Part shown: positions 5,824-12,623 of the stretch, piece by piece
How the letters are laid out: each line of letters opens with the position of its first letter
Position numbering within the stretch: the stretch's first letter is position 1
Source of the DNA: Pseudomonadota bacterium
GTDB lineage: Bacteria; Pseudomonadota; Alphaproteobacteria; Acetobacterales; Acetobacteraceae
DNA: 12,623 nucleotides
Direction of reading: 5' to 3'
Assembly: GCA_021845835.1 (NCBI GenBank)
Contig: JAJZVE010000059.1
Coordinates: 1-12,623 of the forward strand
Program-made: the position numbers and the translations under genes
The notes under the pieces: generated by a model
What the model saw: only the letters and a program-made list of their open reading frames with translations
What the model was told of the DNA's origin: nothing
Databases searched by the model: none

Positions 5824-6909
5824 TTGCGCCGCCGTCACTTCGCCGCCTTCGCGCCGCACTGCCCGCGCTGCGCCGCCGACGGCGCCGGCCGCCACCCGCT
5901 CCAGCTCGCCGATGTGCGGGCCGCGCAGGACGAGGACGTGATCGCCGGCATCCTGCACTGCTCCCGCCCGGAGTGCCGGCATGAATACCCGATCATCGAC
6001 GGCGTCCCGCTGATCCTGCCCGGCCTGCGCCCGCTGCTCGCCGAGCGCGGCATCGAGCTGATGCTGCGCGACGACCTCGACCCGGCGCTGGAGAGCCTGC
6101 TCGGCGATGCGATCGGCCCGGCCAGCTGGTTCGACACGCTACGCCAGACGCTCTCGACCTACGCCTGGGACGGCTGGGCCGACCTCGATCCCGAGGAGCC
6201 GGTGGCACCCGATTCGGCGCCGGGGGCGGTGCGGCGCTGCCTCGCGCGGCTGCTCGACCTCGCCGGCCCGGGCCCGGCCGCGCGCGTGCTCGATCCCGGC
6301 TGCGGCGCCGGGCGCACCAGCTTCGACCTCGCCGCCGCCGCGCCGGGGGCGCTGGTGCTGGGCCTCGATCTCAACCTCGCGCTGCTGCGGCTGGCGCAGC
6401 GGGCGGCACGCGGCGGCACGATCAGCTATCCGCGCCGCCGCGTCGGCCTCGTCTATGACCGGCGGCACTTCGCCGTGGACCTGCCCGGCGCGGAGCGGGT
6501 CGATTTCTGGGCCTGCGATGCGCTGGCGCTGCCGTTCGCGCCTGGCGCGGCCGATCTGGTCGCGGCCCTCAACCTGCTCGACTGCGTGGCCGAGCCGGCG
6601 CGGCTGCTCGCCGAACTGGCGGCGGCGCTGGCGCCGGGCGGGCGGCTGCTGCTCGCCACCCCCTACGACTGGTCCGCCCGCGCAACACCGCTGGAGACCT
6701 GGATCGGCGGACACTCGCAGCGGGGCGCGCACCAGGGCGCGGCGGAGCCGCTGCTGCGCGCGCTGCTGACCGCGGACGCGCACCCACGCTCCGTGTCCGG
6801 CCTCGCCGCGCTTGGAGAGGACCCCGCCTTCCCCTGGCAGACGCGGCTGCACGACCGCGCCACCATGCGCTACGCGAGCCACCTGCTGGCGCTGCGGCGC
6901 GACGCCTGA
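5824..6909 (+). CDS. SAM-dependent methyltransferase with N-terminal Trm112-like zinc ribbon
   Basis: The 361-residue protein has two parts. The N-terminal segment has C13-x2-C16 and C46-x4-C51 followed by YPIIDGVPLIL (55-65), resembling the Trm112-like zinc-binding fold. From about residue 135 there is a class I Rossmann methyltransferase: motif I VLDPGCGAGRTS (155-166), acidic residue D182 after VLGL, and a motif IV/V region ACDALALPFAPGAADLVAAL (230-249) with PGGRLLLATP (271-280). Substrate is not evident. RlmA-type rRNA methyltransferases also have an N-terminal zinc module, but the residues between the parts do not identify that enzyme. TTG 5824 is the first start available after the PAAR stop (TGA 5815-5817) in this frame; no good Shine-Dalgarno sequence is visible, suggesting coupled translation. 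Function within the T6SS is unknown. Confidence 0.85.
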   Translation: MRRRHFAAFAPHCPRCAADGAGRHPLQLADVRAAQDEDVIAGILHCSRPECRHEYPIIDGVPLILPGLRPLLAERGIELMLRDDLDPALESLLGDAIGPASWFDTLRQTLSTYAWDGWADLDPEEPVAPDSAPGAVRRCLARLLDLAGPGPAARVLDPGCGAGRTSFDLAAAAPGALVLGLDLNLALLRLAQRAARGGTISYPRRRVGLVYDRRHFAVDLPGAERVDFWACDALALPFAPGAADLVAALNLLDCVAEPARLLAELAAALAPGGRLLLATPYDWSARATPLETWIGGHSQRGAHQGAAEPLLRALLTADAHPRSVSGLAALGEDPAFPWQTRLHDRATMRYASHLLALRRDA

Positions 6910-6918
6910 TCGCGCCGC
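6894..6918. terminator. Possible stem-loop between convergent genes
   Basis: GCGGCGCGA (6894-6902) and TCGCGCCGC (6910-6918) form a perfect 9-bp stem with a 7-nt loop covering the methyltransferase stop codon. It lies where that gene meets the convergent MFS gene. There is no T-tract, so it would not be a classical intrinsic terminator. Confidence 0.3.
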
Positions 6919-6922
6919 CGGA

Positions 6923-8215
6923 TCACGCCGCCGCGCCGTACGTCGCCGACGCGCGGCGCGCTGCGGCGATCGGCTGGCGGGTCAGCAGCAGGCAGACCGT
7001 GGCGCCGCGCGGCGGCAGGCCGCCGGCGATCAGGAAGGCGCCGTCATAGCGGCCGGTGCCGGCCACCACGTAGCCGGTGAGGATCGGCGCGAGAATGCCG
7101 AACAGGTTGCCGCCACTGACCAGGAAGCCGTTGGCCTTGCCGCTGTCGCCCGGCTCGGCAAGCAGGTCGTTGAGCAATGCGATGTTCAGCCCGACCGCGC
7201 TGGCGATGCCGGTGAGCGAGACCGTGAACAGCAGCAGGATCAGGCGGATGTCGGCGACGAACGGCACCGCCAGGATCACCGCCGAGACCAGCATCATGCC
7301 CGCCACCGTGTACCGCCGCTGCCCGCCCGCAGCGCCGCGCGCGCGCAGCATCCGGTCGCTCAGCCGCCCGACGAGCATGGTGCCGAGCACCGCGACCGCG
7401 TACGGCAGCGCGCTGTAGAGGCCGGTCTGCAGGATGCCCAGATGCCGCGTCGCCTGCAGATAGCTCGGCATCCAGGTCAGGAAGAGATACTGCGCATAGA
7501 CGGCGCAGCCCTGGGTGACGAACAGCGCCCAGAGAGTTCGGTTGCGCAGCAGCGCCGGCAGCCCCGCCCCGCGTCCCGCCCCCGCCTCCGGGTCGGCGCC
7601 GCCGCCTCGCTCGCGCAGGATCCGTGCGCGCTCGGCCGCGCCCAGATAGGGCGAGTCCTCGGGACGGCGGAACCAGGCAAGCCAGACTGCCAGCCAGATG
7701 AACCCGGTCACCCCGGCGGCGATGAAGCCGGCGCGCCAGCCGAACGCACTGGCCACCGCCCCTACCAGCACCGCGCCGAAGGCCGGGCCGGCATAGCCGC
7801 CGCTGTTGAACACGACAGTCGCGAGACCGCGTTCGCCGCTCGGGATCCACTCGCGGATCACCCGCCCGCCGGACGGGTAGGTGGAGGCTTCGCCCAGGCC
7901 CATCGTCAAGCGCATGACGAAGATGGCGGGATAGCTACCGGCGAGGCCGGTCAGCACGGTCGCGAGCGACCACAGCGCCATGCCGCCGGCGGTTGCCCAG
8001 CGCGTGCCGAGCCGGTCGATCGCCACCCCCCACGGGATCAGCGCGACCAGATAGGTCCAGAGGAACGCCGAGAACAGGTAGCCCATGCCGACCGGCGAGA
8101 CATGGAACTGCGCGGCGATCGGCGCCGCCGCGACGGACAGCGCCACGCGGTCGACATAGTTGATCGTACAGCCAGTGAACAACAGGACATAGATCCACGC
8201 TCGCGCACTGCGCAT
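6923..8215 (-). CDS. MFS transporter, anion:cation symporter (ACS) family
   Basis: This is a 430-residue inner-membrane permease with about 12 predicted hydrophobic helices. The first helix ends in INYVDRVALSVAAAPI, typical of ACS members such as hexuronate, glucarate, galactonate and phthalate transporters. Motif A is GVAIDRLGTRW (63-73). The conserved TM4-5 segment runs RLTMGLGEASTYPSGGR, then WIPSGERGLA (102-132). The cytoplasmic middle loop contains DSPYLGAAERARIL (about 187-200). The substrate cannot be deduced, since no catabolic or regulatory gene lies beside it. ATG 8215 has a strong GGAGGGAGGAGA Shine-Dalgarno stretch. It ends 13 bp from the convergent methyltransferase gene and reads in the same direction as the DUF4337 gene upstream of it (109-bp gap). 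Confidence 0.9.
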   Translation of the reverse strand: MRSARAWIYVLLFTGCTINYVDRVALSVAAAPIAAQFHVSPVGMGYLFSAFLWTYLVALIPWGVAIDRLGTRWATAGGMALWSLATVLTGLAGSYPAIFVMRLTMGLGEASTYPSGGRVIREWIPSGERGLATVVFNSGGYAGPAFGAVLVGAVASAFGWRAGFIAAGVTGFIWLAVWLAWFRRPEDSPYLGAAERARILRERGGGADPEAGAGRGAGLPALLRNRTLWALFVTQGCAVYAQYLFLTWMPSYLQATRHLGILQTGLYSALPYAVAVLGTMLVGRLSDRMLRARGAAGGQRRYTVAGMMLVSAVILAVPFVADIRLILLLFTVSLTGIASAVGLNIALLNDLLAEPGDSGKANGFLVSGGNLFGILAPILTGYVVAGTGRYDGAFLIAGGLPPRGATVCLLLTRQPIAAARRASATYGAAA

Positions 8216-8232
8216 TCTCCTCCCTCCCCCAG

Positions 8233-8257
8233 CCGGGCGCCGTTGTGACCGGGCGCC
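8233..8257. repeat. Direct repeat CCGGGCGCC upstream of the MFS gene
   Basis: CCGGGCGCC occurs at 8233-8241 and 8249-8257, 16 bp centre to centre, each containing the palindrome GGCGCC. The pair lies 18-42 bp before the MFS start, where an operator for a regulator would be placed. It may be chance in GC-rich DNA. Confidence 0.3.
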
Positions 8258-8324
8258 TTACGGCCGTGCCTGTTGCCAGCGTGGGCCGATCGACCCGAAG
8301 ATGGCAATGGGAATGCGCCGCGGC

Positions 8325-8897
8325 TCAGAACACCAGCAGCCCCGGCGCCACCGCGCCGAACAGCGCCAGCACCACCCCGATTGCGCCCATCACGTAGCCG
8401 AAGCGCAGCAGCAGCTTCGCCGCGGTGATCACCGAGGCGGTGGACAGCACGATGCCCAGCTCCAGCGCCGCCGCGGCGTTGTCGAAGGTGTGCGCGCGCT
8501 CCAGGTCATTTTGCCGCCGCTCCTCGTAATGGCGGGCACGGGTGGACAGCACCGCCTTGCCGGTCTCGGGATCCTTCTCGTAGTGCTGCTGGTCGGCGTC
8601 CAGCCGCGTCAGGTAGTGCTGGCGCAGCGCCGCCCGGTCGGCGCCCGCCGGCGCGTCGAGCGACGCCGCGAGCTGCTCCAGATCGTGCGCCACCGCCGCG
8701 CGCACCGATTTCGCCTGGTATTCGTTCCAGGTGTCGGCGGCCAGGATGGCGTTCTCCTGCACGGCGATGTCGGCGCGCTTGGCCTGCTGCTCGCAGACCG
8801 CGAGAATCGCCGCCAGCACCGCGATCAGCAGCGCCGCCTGCTTGTTGCCGTGCTCGACCGCATGCTCGGCGTGTCCGGCGTGCTCCTCGATCTTCAT
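8325..8897 (-). CDS. DUF4337-type small membrane protein
   Basis: The 190-residue protein has a His/Glu-rich N-terminus (EEHAGHAEHAVEH, 4-16) and a hydrophobic helix at about 18-36. A long charged helical region follows with DTWNEYQAKSVRAA (55-68), which matches the family signature W-x-x-YQAKS of DUF4337. Two further hydrophobic helices lie at about 142-163 and 165-189, reaching the C-terminus. This layout suggests an inner-membrane protein with a large soluble helical hairpin between the first and second helix. The function of the family is unknown. Start is ATG 8897; a GGGGGG run lies close upstream and GGAGAG further away. The gene is divergent from the two-partner secretion operon (167-bp gap) and has no visible link to the T6SS. 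Confidence 0.82.
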   Translation of the reverse strand: MKIEEHAGHAEHAVEHGNKQAALLIAVLAAILAVCEQQAKRADIAVQENAILAADTWNEYQAKSVRAAVAHDLEQLAASLDAPAGADRAALRQHYLTRLDADQQHYEKDPETGKAVLSTRARHYEERRQNDLERAHTFDNAAAALELGIVLSTASVITAAKLLLRFGYVMGAIGVVLALFGAVAPGLLVF

Positions 8898-9013
8898 GCG
8901 CCCCCCGCTGGCTTCTCTCCGCGCAGTGTAGGGGGAACGGCCGCGGAAAGCAGCCGGTACGCGGCGAGGCGGGTACGTTCCGGCGCGAACATGACACCGG
9001 CGTGAGAATTCCG

Positions 9014-9041
9014 TTGACCGGGCAAACGCAATCGCCGAAAT
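9014..9041 (+). promoter_or_regulatory. Possible promoter of the two-partner secretion operon
   Basis: TTGACC (9014-9019) resembles a -35 box, and CGAAAT (9036-9041) is a weak -10 candidate at 16-bp spacing. It lies 24 bp before GTG 9065, in the least GC-rich part of the 167-bp divergent gap. The rest of the gap (8898-9013) shows nothing else I can name. Confidence 0.3.
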
Positions 9042-9064
9042 GAACGGACCACGCGGGGGCGAAC

Positions 9065-10810
9065 GTGACCGGGCGAGGGAACGCATCAATCCTGGAGGCC
9101 CTGCGATACGTCCCATTCGGCGCTTTCCTTGGCCTGCTCGCCGTTCCGGCAGCGGCGCAAACTCTGCCCCCCGCCGCGCTGCAATCCGTGCCGCCCGGCT
9201 CGCCGCTGCCGCGCGTGCTGCCGGAATTGCCGCCGCCGGTCGCGTTGCCCACGCCACCGGCCGCCCCGCCGGCCGGCGCCGCGGTGCCGAACGCCACCGT
9301 CCGCATCGCCAGCGTCGCCGTCGAGGGCGTCACCGCCTATCGGCCGGCCGACATCCTCGCACTCGCGCCCGGCCTGACCGGTCCCGCCGTGCCGCTGGCG
9401 CAGATCGAGGCGGCGCGGCAGGCGATCCTGCAGCACTACCGCCACGACGGCTACGTGCTCAGCACCGTCGCCGCCTCGATCGACGCCGCCGGCGCCCTGC
9501 GCTTCGTCGTCACCGAGGGGCGCATCGCCAGCGTCAAGCTGTCGCGCGACATCGGCCCGGCCGGCGTGCAGGTGCTGCGCTTCCTCAGGCGCCTGACCGA
9601 AACGACGCCGATCGACGAGGCGACGCTGGAACGCTACCTGCTGCTGGCGCAGGACGTGCCGGGCGTCACGCTGCACGCCGTGCTGCAGCCCTCCACGGAG
9701 GAACCCGGCGCCCTCAACCTGATCGCGGACGTGAGCCGCGCCCCGGTGAGCGGCCTCGTCACCACCGACAACTACGCCTCGCCCTATACCGGCCCGATCG
9801 AGTCGCTGCTGGTCGCCAATCTCAACAGCTTCTCCGAATACGGCGAGCAGACGCAGATCTCGCTCTATCATACCTGGCTCAACAGCCAGACCTTCGGCCA
9901 GGCATCGACGGAAACGTTCATCGGCGATTCCGGCCTCAAGGTCAGGCTGTACGGCGGCGACGGCGAGGCGCTGCCGACCGGCACGCTGGCCGCGGAGAAA
10001 TACCTCGGCATCACCACCGTGTTCGGCGCGGTGCTGACGTATCCGATCATCCGTGTGCGGCAGCAGACGCTTAACCTGATCGGCAGTCTTGATGCGGTGG
10101 ACAGCGATATCCATACATCCGGCGGAAGCAGCGCCGATTCGCTCAGGGTGGCGCGCGTCGGCGCCAATTATGCGCGGTCCGATCTGCTGTTCGGCGACGC
10201 CCGCTCGGCGGTCAATTCGCTCGCGCTGCGGGTCTCGCAGGGGCTGCCCGTGCTCGGCGCCTCGGCCAACGGCGGCGCCGCCCTGCCGCGGCCCGGCGAG
10301 CGCATCGACTTCGTCAAGGTGGACGCACAGCTCAGCCGCACCCAGGTGCTGTTCTCGCCGTGGCAGGACGCAACGGTATCGGTCATGGGCCTGCTGGCCG
10401 GCCAGTTCAGTCCGCAGATGCTGCCGCCGGCCGAGGAATTCTATCTCGGCGGGCTGCAGTTCACCCGCGGCTATTATTCGGGCGAGGTGTCCGGCGACAA
10501 GGCGCTGGCGGCAACGGCGGAACTGCAGCTCGATACCAGCCTCGACCTGTCCCGGCTCGGCCTGCCCGATCCGCTGCCGACGCAGTTCTACGCCTTCTAC
10601 GACTGGGGCGAGACCTGGCAGAACGACCAGCAATCGCTGCAGGTCCACATCAACTCGGCCGGCGGCGGCGTGCGCGTCAATGCCACGCGCTACGCCGAAA
10701 TCGACGTGATGGGTCTCGGCCGGCTCAATCGCTACCCGACCGGCGCCGGCGCCGGCATCAGGCCGCTCGGGCCGGCGGCGTTCTTCTGGCGCGTGCTGGC
10801 ACGGTTCTGA
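9065..10810 (+). CDS. Two-partner secretion outer-membrane transporter (TpsB/FhaC/ShlB family)
   Basis: The 581-residue protein is the pore and assembly partner that moves a TpsA exoprotein across the outer membrane. It begins with a signal peptide whose hydrophobic core is FLGLLAVPAAA, with predicted cleavage after A31. A proline-rich stretch follows (32-77). POTRA 1 covers about 79-153 (IASVAVEGVTAYR ... GYVLSTVAASID ... VVTEGRIASVKL). POTRA 2 covers about 154-225 and ends with LNLIADVSRAPVSG. From about 227 on there is a 16-strand-type beta-barrel. The conserved L6 motif R468-G469-Y470 lies in FTRGYYSGEVSGD, and the C-terminus FFWRVLARF ends in the aromatic residue expected of a BAM signal. 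The start is GTG 9065 with only a weak GGGGG upstream. tpsA begins 10 bp after its stop, so the two form an operon. Confidence 0.94.
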   Translation: MTGRGNASILEALRYVPFGAFLGLLAVPAAAQTLPPAALQSVPPGSPLPRVLPELPPPVALPTPPAAPPAGAAVPNATVRIASVAVEGVTAYRPADILALAPGLTGPAVPLAQIEAARQAILQHYRHDGYVLSTVAASIDAAGALRFVVTEGRIASVKLSRDIGPAGVQVLRFLRRLTETTPIDEATLERYLLLAQDVPGVTLHAVLQPSTEEPGALNLIADVSRAPVSGLVTTDNYASPYTGPIESLLVANLNSFSEYGEQTQISLYHTWLNSQTFGQASTETFIGDSGLKVRLYGGDGEALPTGTLAAEKYLGITTVFGAVLTYPIIRVRQQTLNLIGSLDAVDSDIHTSGGSSADSLRVARVGANYARSDLLFGDARSAVNSLALRVSQGLPVLGASANGGAALPRPGERIDFVKVDAQLSRTQVLFSPWQDATVSVMGLLAGQFSPQMLPPAEEFYLGGLQFTRGYYSGEVSGDKALAATAELQLDTSLDLSRLGLPDPLPTQFYAFYDWGETWQNDQQSLQVHINSAGGGVRVNATRYAEIDVMGLGRLNRYPTGAGAGIRPLGPAAFFWRVLARF

Positions 10811-10820
10811 GGGGGCAGCG

Positions 10821-12623
10821 ATGACGCCAACCGCCCGACCGTTCCGTGCCGCCCTGCTCACCGGCACCGCGCTGCTCGCGCTGCCGCTCGCCGCGCATGC
10901 CCAGCCGGCGCCGAACGCGCGGCCGGTCGGCGGCAGCGTGGTCGCCGGCAGCGCCGCCATCAGCCAGGGCGCCACCGCCACCACCGTCACGCAGTCGAGC
11001 CAGCGCGCCGCCATCAACTGGCAGAGCTTCGACGTGGGCGCGCAGCAGAGCGTGCAGTTCCGGCAGCCCTCGGCGAGCGCGGTGGCGCTCAACCGCGTCA
11101 CCGGACCGAACCCGTCGCAGATCGCCGGCAGGATCGACGCCAACGGGCAGGTGATCCTGATCAACCCGGACGGCGTCACCTTCTATCGCGGCGCCCAGGT
11201 CAACGCCGCCGGCTTCGTCGCCTCCGCCGCCGGCCTGACGAACCAGGCGTTCATGGCCGGCGGCAAGGCGTTCGACCAGCCGGCGCATCCCGGCGCGCGC
11301 ATCGTCAACGATGGTACGATCACGGTGAAGCAGGCCGGCCTCGCCGCCCTGGTCGCGCCGCGGGTCGCCAATTCCGGCGTGATCACCGCGCAGTTCGGCC
11401 ATGTCGTGCTGGCCGGCGCGCGCACCGCGACGCTCGATCTTTACGGCGACGGGCTGGTCGCGCTCGACGTGACCAACCAGGTGACGCAGACGCCGAGCGG
11501 CGCGACCGCGCTGATCACCAACACCGGCACCATCCTGGCGCAGGGCGGCAGCGTGCACCTGACCGCCCGCGCCGCCGACGGCATCGTACAGACGCTGGTC
11601 GATGCCGGCGGGCGCATCGCCGCGTCGGCGCGCAACGCACCGGGCGGCACCATCGTGCTCGATGGCATCGGCGGCAACATCACCGTCAGCGGCCGGCTGA
11701 TCGCGACCGGCACGCAAGGCGGCAGGATCGAGGTGCTGCCGAGCGGCACGGCAACCGTCGCCAGCACGGCGCGGCTGAATGCCTCGGGCAAGACAGGCGG
11801 CGGCGTGGTCGCGGTCGGCACCACGCTGGCGCGCGCCTCCGGCGGGCCGGCGGCGGCCGGCGCGCCGCGCTCCGCCGCCACCCTCGTGCAGGCCGGCGCG
11901 CGCATCGCGGCGGATGCGACGCGGGCCGGCCCCGGCGGGCATGTCACCGTGCTGTCGAACGGCACCACCGACATGAACGGCCGCATCACCGCGCGCGGCG
12001 GACCGCAGGGCGGCGACGGCGGCGTCGTGGAACTGTCCGGCAACGTGCTGGGCTTCGCCGGCATGGTCGATGTCGGCGCCGCGGCGGGCACGCCCGGCAC
12101 CGTGCTGTTCGACCCCGCTACGCTCGTCATCGGCACGACCAACAGCTTCGGCACCGGCGGCGCCACGACCAGCATCCTTGCCGGCCTCGATCCGAACACG
12201 ACCGACACGGTCAGCGCCGCCAGCCTGTCCGCGATCACGTCAGGCAGCATCGTGCTGCAGGCGAAGACTCTGCTGGACGTGACCAGCCCGGTCGTGTTTC
12301 CCGCCACTGCCGCGGTCAACGTCACGCTGCAATCCGGCGCCGATCTGACGGTCGAGAAGACCGCCGAGGTCGCCGGCGGCACCGCGAGCGTCATCACGCT
12401 GCAGGCCGGCTACGATTTCGCAAACCATACGATCACCTCCGGCCAGGGCATCCTGACGCTGGTCGGAACGGCAACCGTCTCGGGCGGCCAGGTGACGCTG
12501 CAGGCCGGCAACGGGATCAATCTCGGAAGCGCCAACCTTGTCGCCGGCACGCTCGACATCGGCACCGTCAAGGGCGACGTGACACAATCGGGCGGCACGG
12601 TGAATGTCGGCCGGCCGACATTC
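10821..12623 (+). CDS. Filamentous haemagglutinin-like exoprotein (TpsA), 3' end outside window
   Basis: The frame is open from ATG 10821 to the window end (601 codons, no stop). GAGGGGG at 10809-10815 is its Shine-Dalgarno site. A signal peptide ends at AHA (residue 27). Residues about 35-145 form the TPS secretion domain that the TpsB POTRAs recognise, with INWQSFDVGAQQSVQF (65-80), ALNRVTGPNPSQIAGRI (89-105) and LINPDGVTFYRGAQVNAAGF (113-132). The rest is Gly/Ala/Thr/Val-rich beta-helix passenger with short recurring motifs such as TLQAG and the family-like block GTVLFDPATLVIG. The mature protein would be secreted and surface-exposed, most often as an adhesin or biofilm factor. Whether it carries a C-terminal toxin (CdiA-like) or a release domain cannot be seen here. 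Confidence 0.93.
   Translation, partial: MTPTARPFRAALLTGTALLALPLAAHAQPAPNARPVGGSVVAGSAAISQGATATTVTQSSQRAAINWQSFDVGAQQSVQFRQPSASAVALNRVTGPNPSQIAGRIDANGQVILINPDGVTFYRGAQVNAAGFVASAAGLTNQAFMAGGKAFDQPAHPGARIVNDGTITVKQAGLAALVAPRVANSGVITAQFGHVVLAGARTATLDLYGDGLVALDVTNQVTQTPSGATALITNTGTILAQGGSVHLTARAADGIVQTLVDAGGRIAASARNAPGGTIVLDGIGGNITVSGRLIATGTQGGRIEVLPSGTATVASTARLNASGKTGGGVVAVGTTLARASGGPAAAGAPRSAATLVQAGARIAADATRAGPGGHVTVLSNGTTDMNGRITARGGPQGGDGGVVELSGNVLGFAGMVDVGAAAGTPGTVLFDPATLVIGTTNSFGTGGATTSILAGLDPNTTDTVSAASLSAITSGSIVLQAKTLLDVTSPVVFPATAAVNVTLQSGADLTVEKTAEVAGGTASVITLQAGYDFANHTITSGQGILTLVGTATVSGGQVTLQAGNGINLGSANLVAGTLDIGTVKGDVTQSGGTVNVGRPTF

Noticed and set aside
5322..5982. Upstream extensions of the - strand hypothetical gene (several ATG codons as far as 5982).
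   Set aside because: These would overlap the PAAR gene antisense; ATG 5321 has a Shine-Dalgarno site (AAGGGGA) and gives a natural N-terminus.
11441..12397. Long - strand open frame (318 codons) opposite tpsA.
   Set aside because: The + strand carries an uninterrupted TpsA with signal peptide and TPS domain; the opposite frame has no recognisable domain or ribosome-binding site.

Overview
The window is very GC-rich DNA, with G or C at most third codon positions. Genes are tightly packed and often start with GTG or TTG. Together with Acetobacteraceae- or Rhodospirillales-like gene content, this points to an alphaproteobacterium. That assignment is an inference from composition and gene content, since no rRNA gene is present.

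Region 1 (1-4190, + strand) is part of a type VI secretion system (T6SS) cluster. It holds the last 52 codons of tssM (inner-membrane IcmF-type protein), vgrG (puncturing spike), a tssC (large sheath subunit) and hcp (inner tube ring). Gaps are 9, 7 and 25 bp, so this is probably one operon. The sheath partner tssB and the baseplate genes are not in the window and presumably lie upstream of position 1 or elsewhere.

Region 2 (4200-6909) looks like the accessory or cargo part of the T6SS locus. A 373-residue protein of unknown function is on the - strand, tail-to-tail with hcp and head-to-head with a PAAR spike-tip gene. The PAAR gene is followed 6 bp later, in the same reading frame, by a SAM-dependent methyltransferase with an N-terminal zinc-ribbon-like segment. 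VgrG, Hcp and PAAR make up the expelled projectile. The unknown protein and the methyltransferase are the two candidates for a locus-specific cargo, adaptor or modifier.

Region 3 (6923-8897, - strand) holds two genes with no obvious secretion role: a 12-helix MFS permease of the anion:cation symporter type and a small DUF4337-type membrane protein.

Region 4 (9065-12623, + strand) is a two-partner (type Vb) secretion operon. It encodes a TpsB/FhaC-type outer-membrane transporter with a signal peptide, two POTRA domains and a beta-barrel, followed 10 bp later by the start of its large filamentous-haemagglutinin-like TpsA substrate. The window edge cuts TpsA at 601 residues. No intergenic stretch exceeds about 170 bp, and I saw no tRNA, rRNA, CRISPR array, transposase or integrase.
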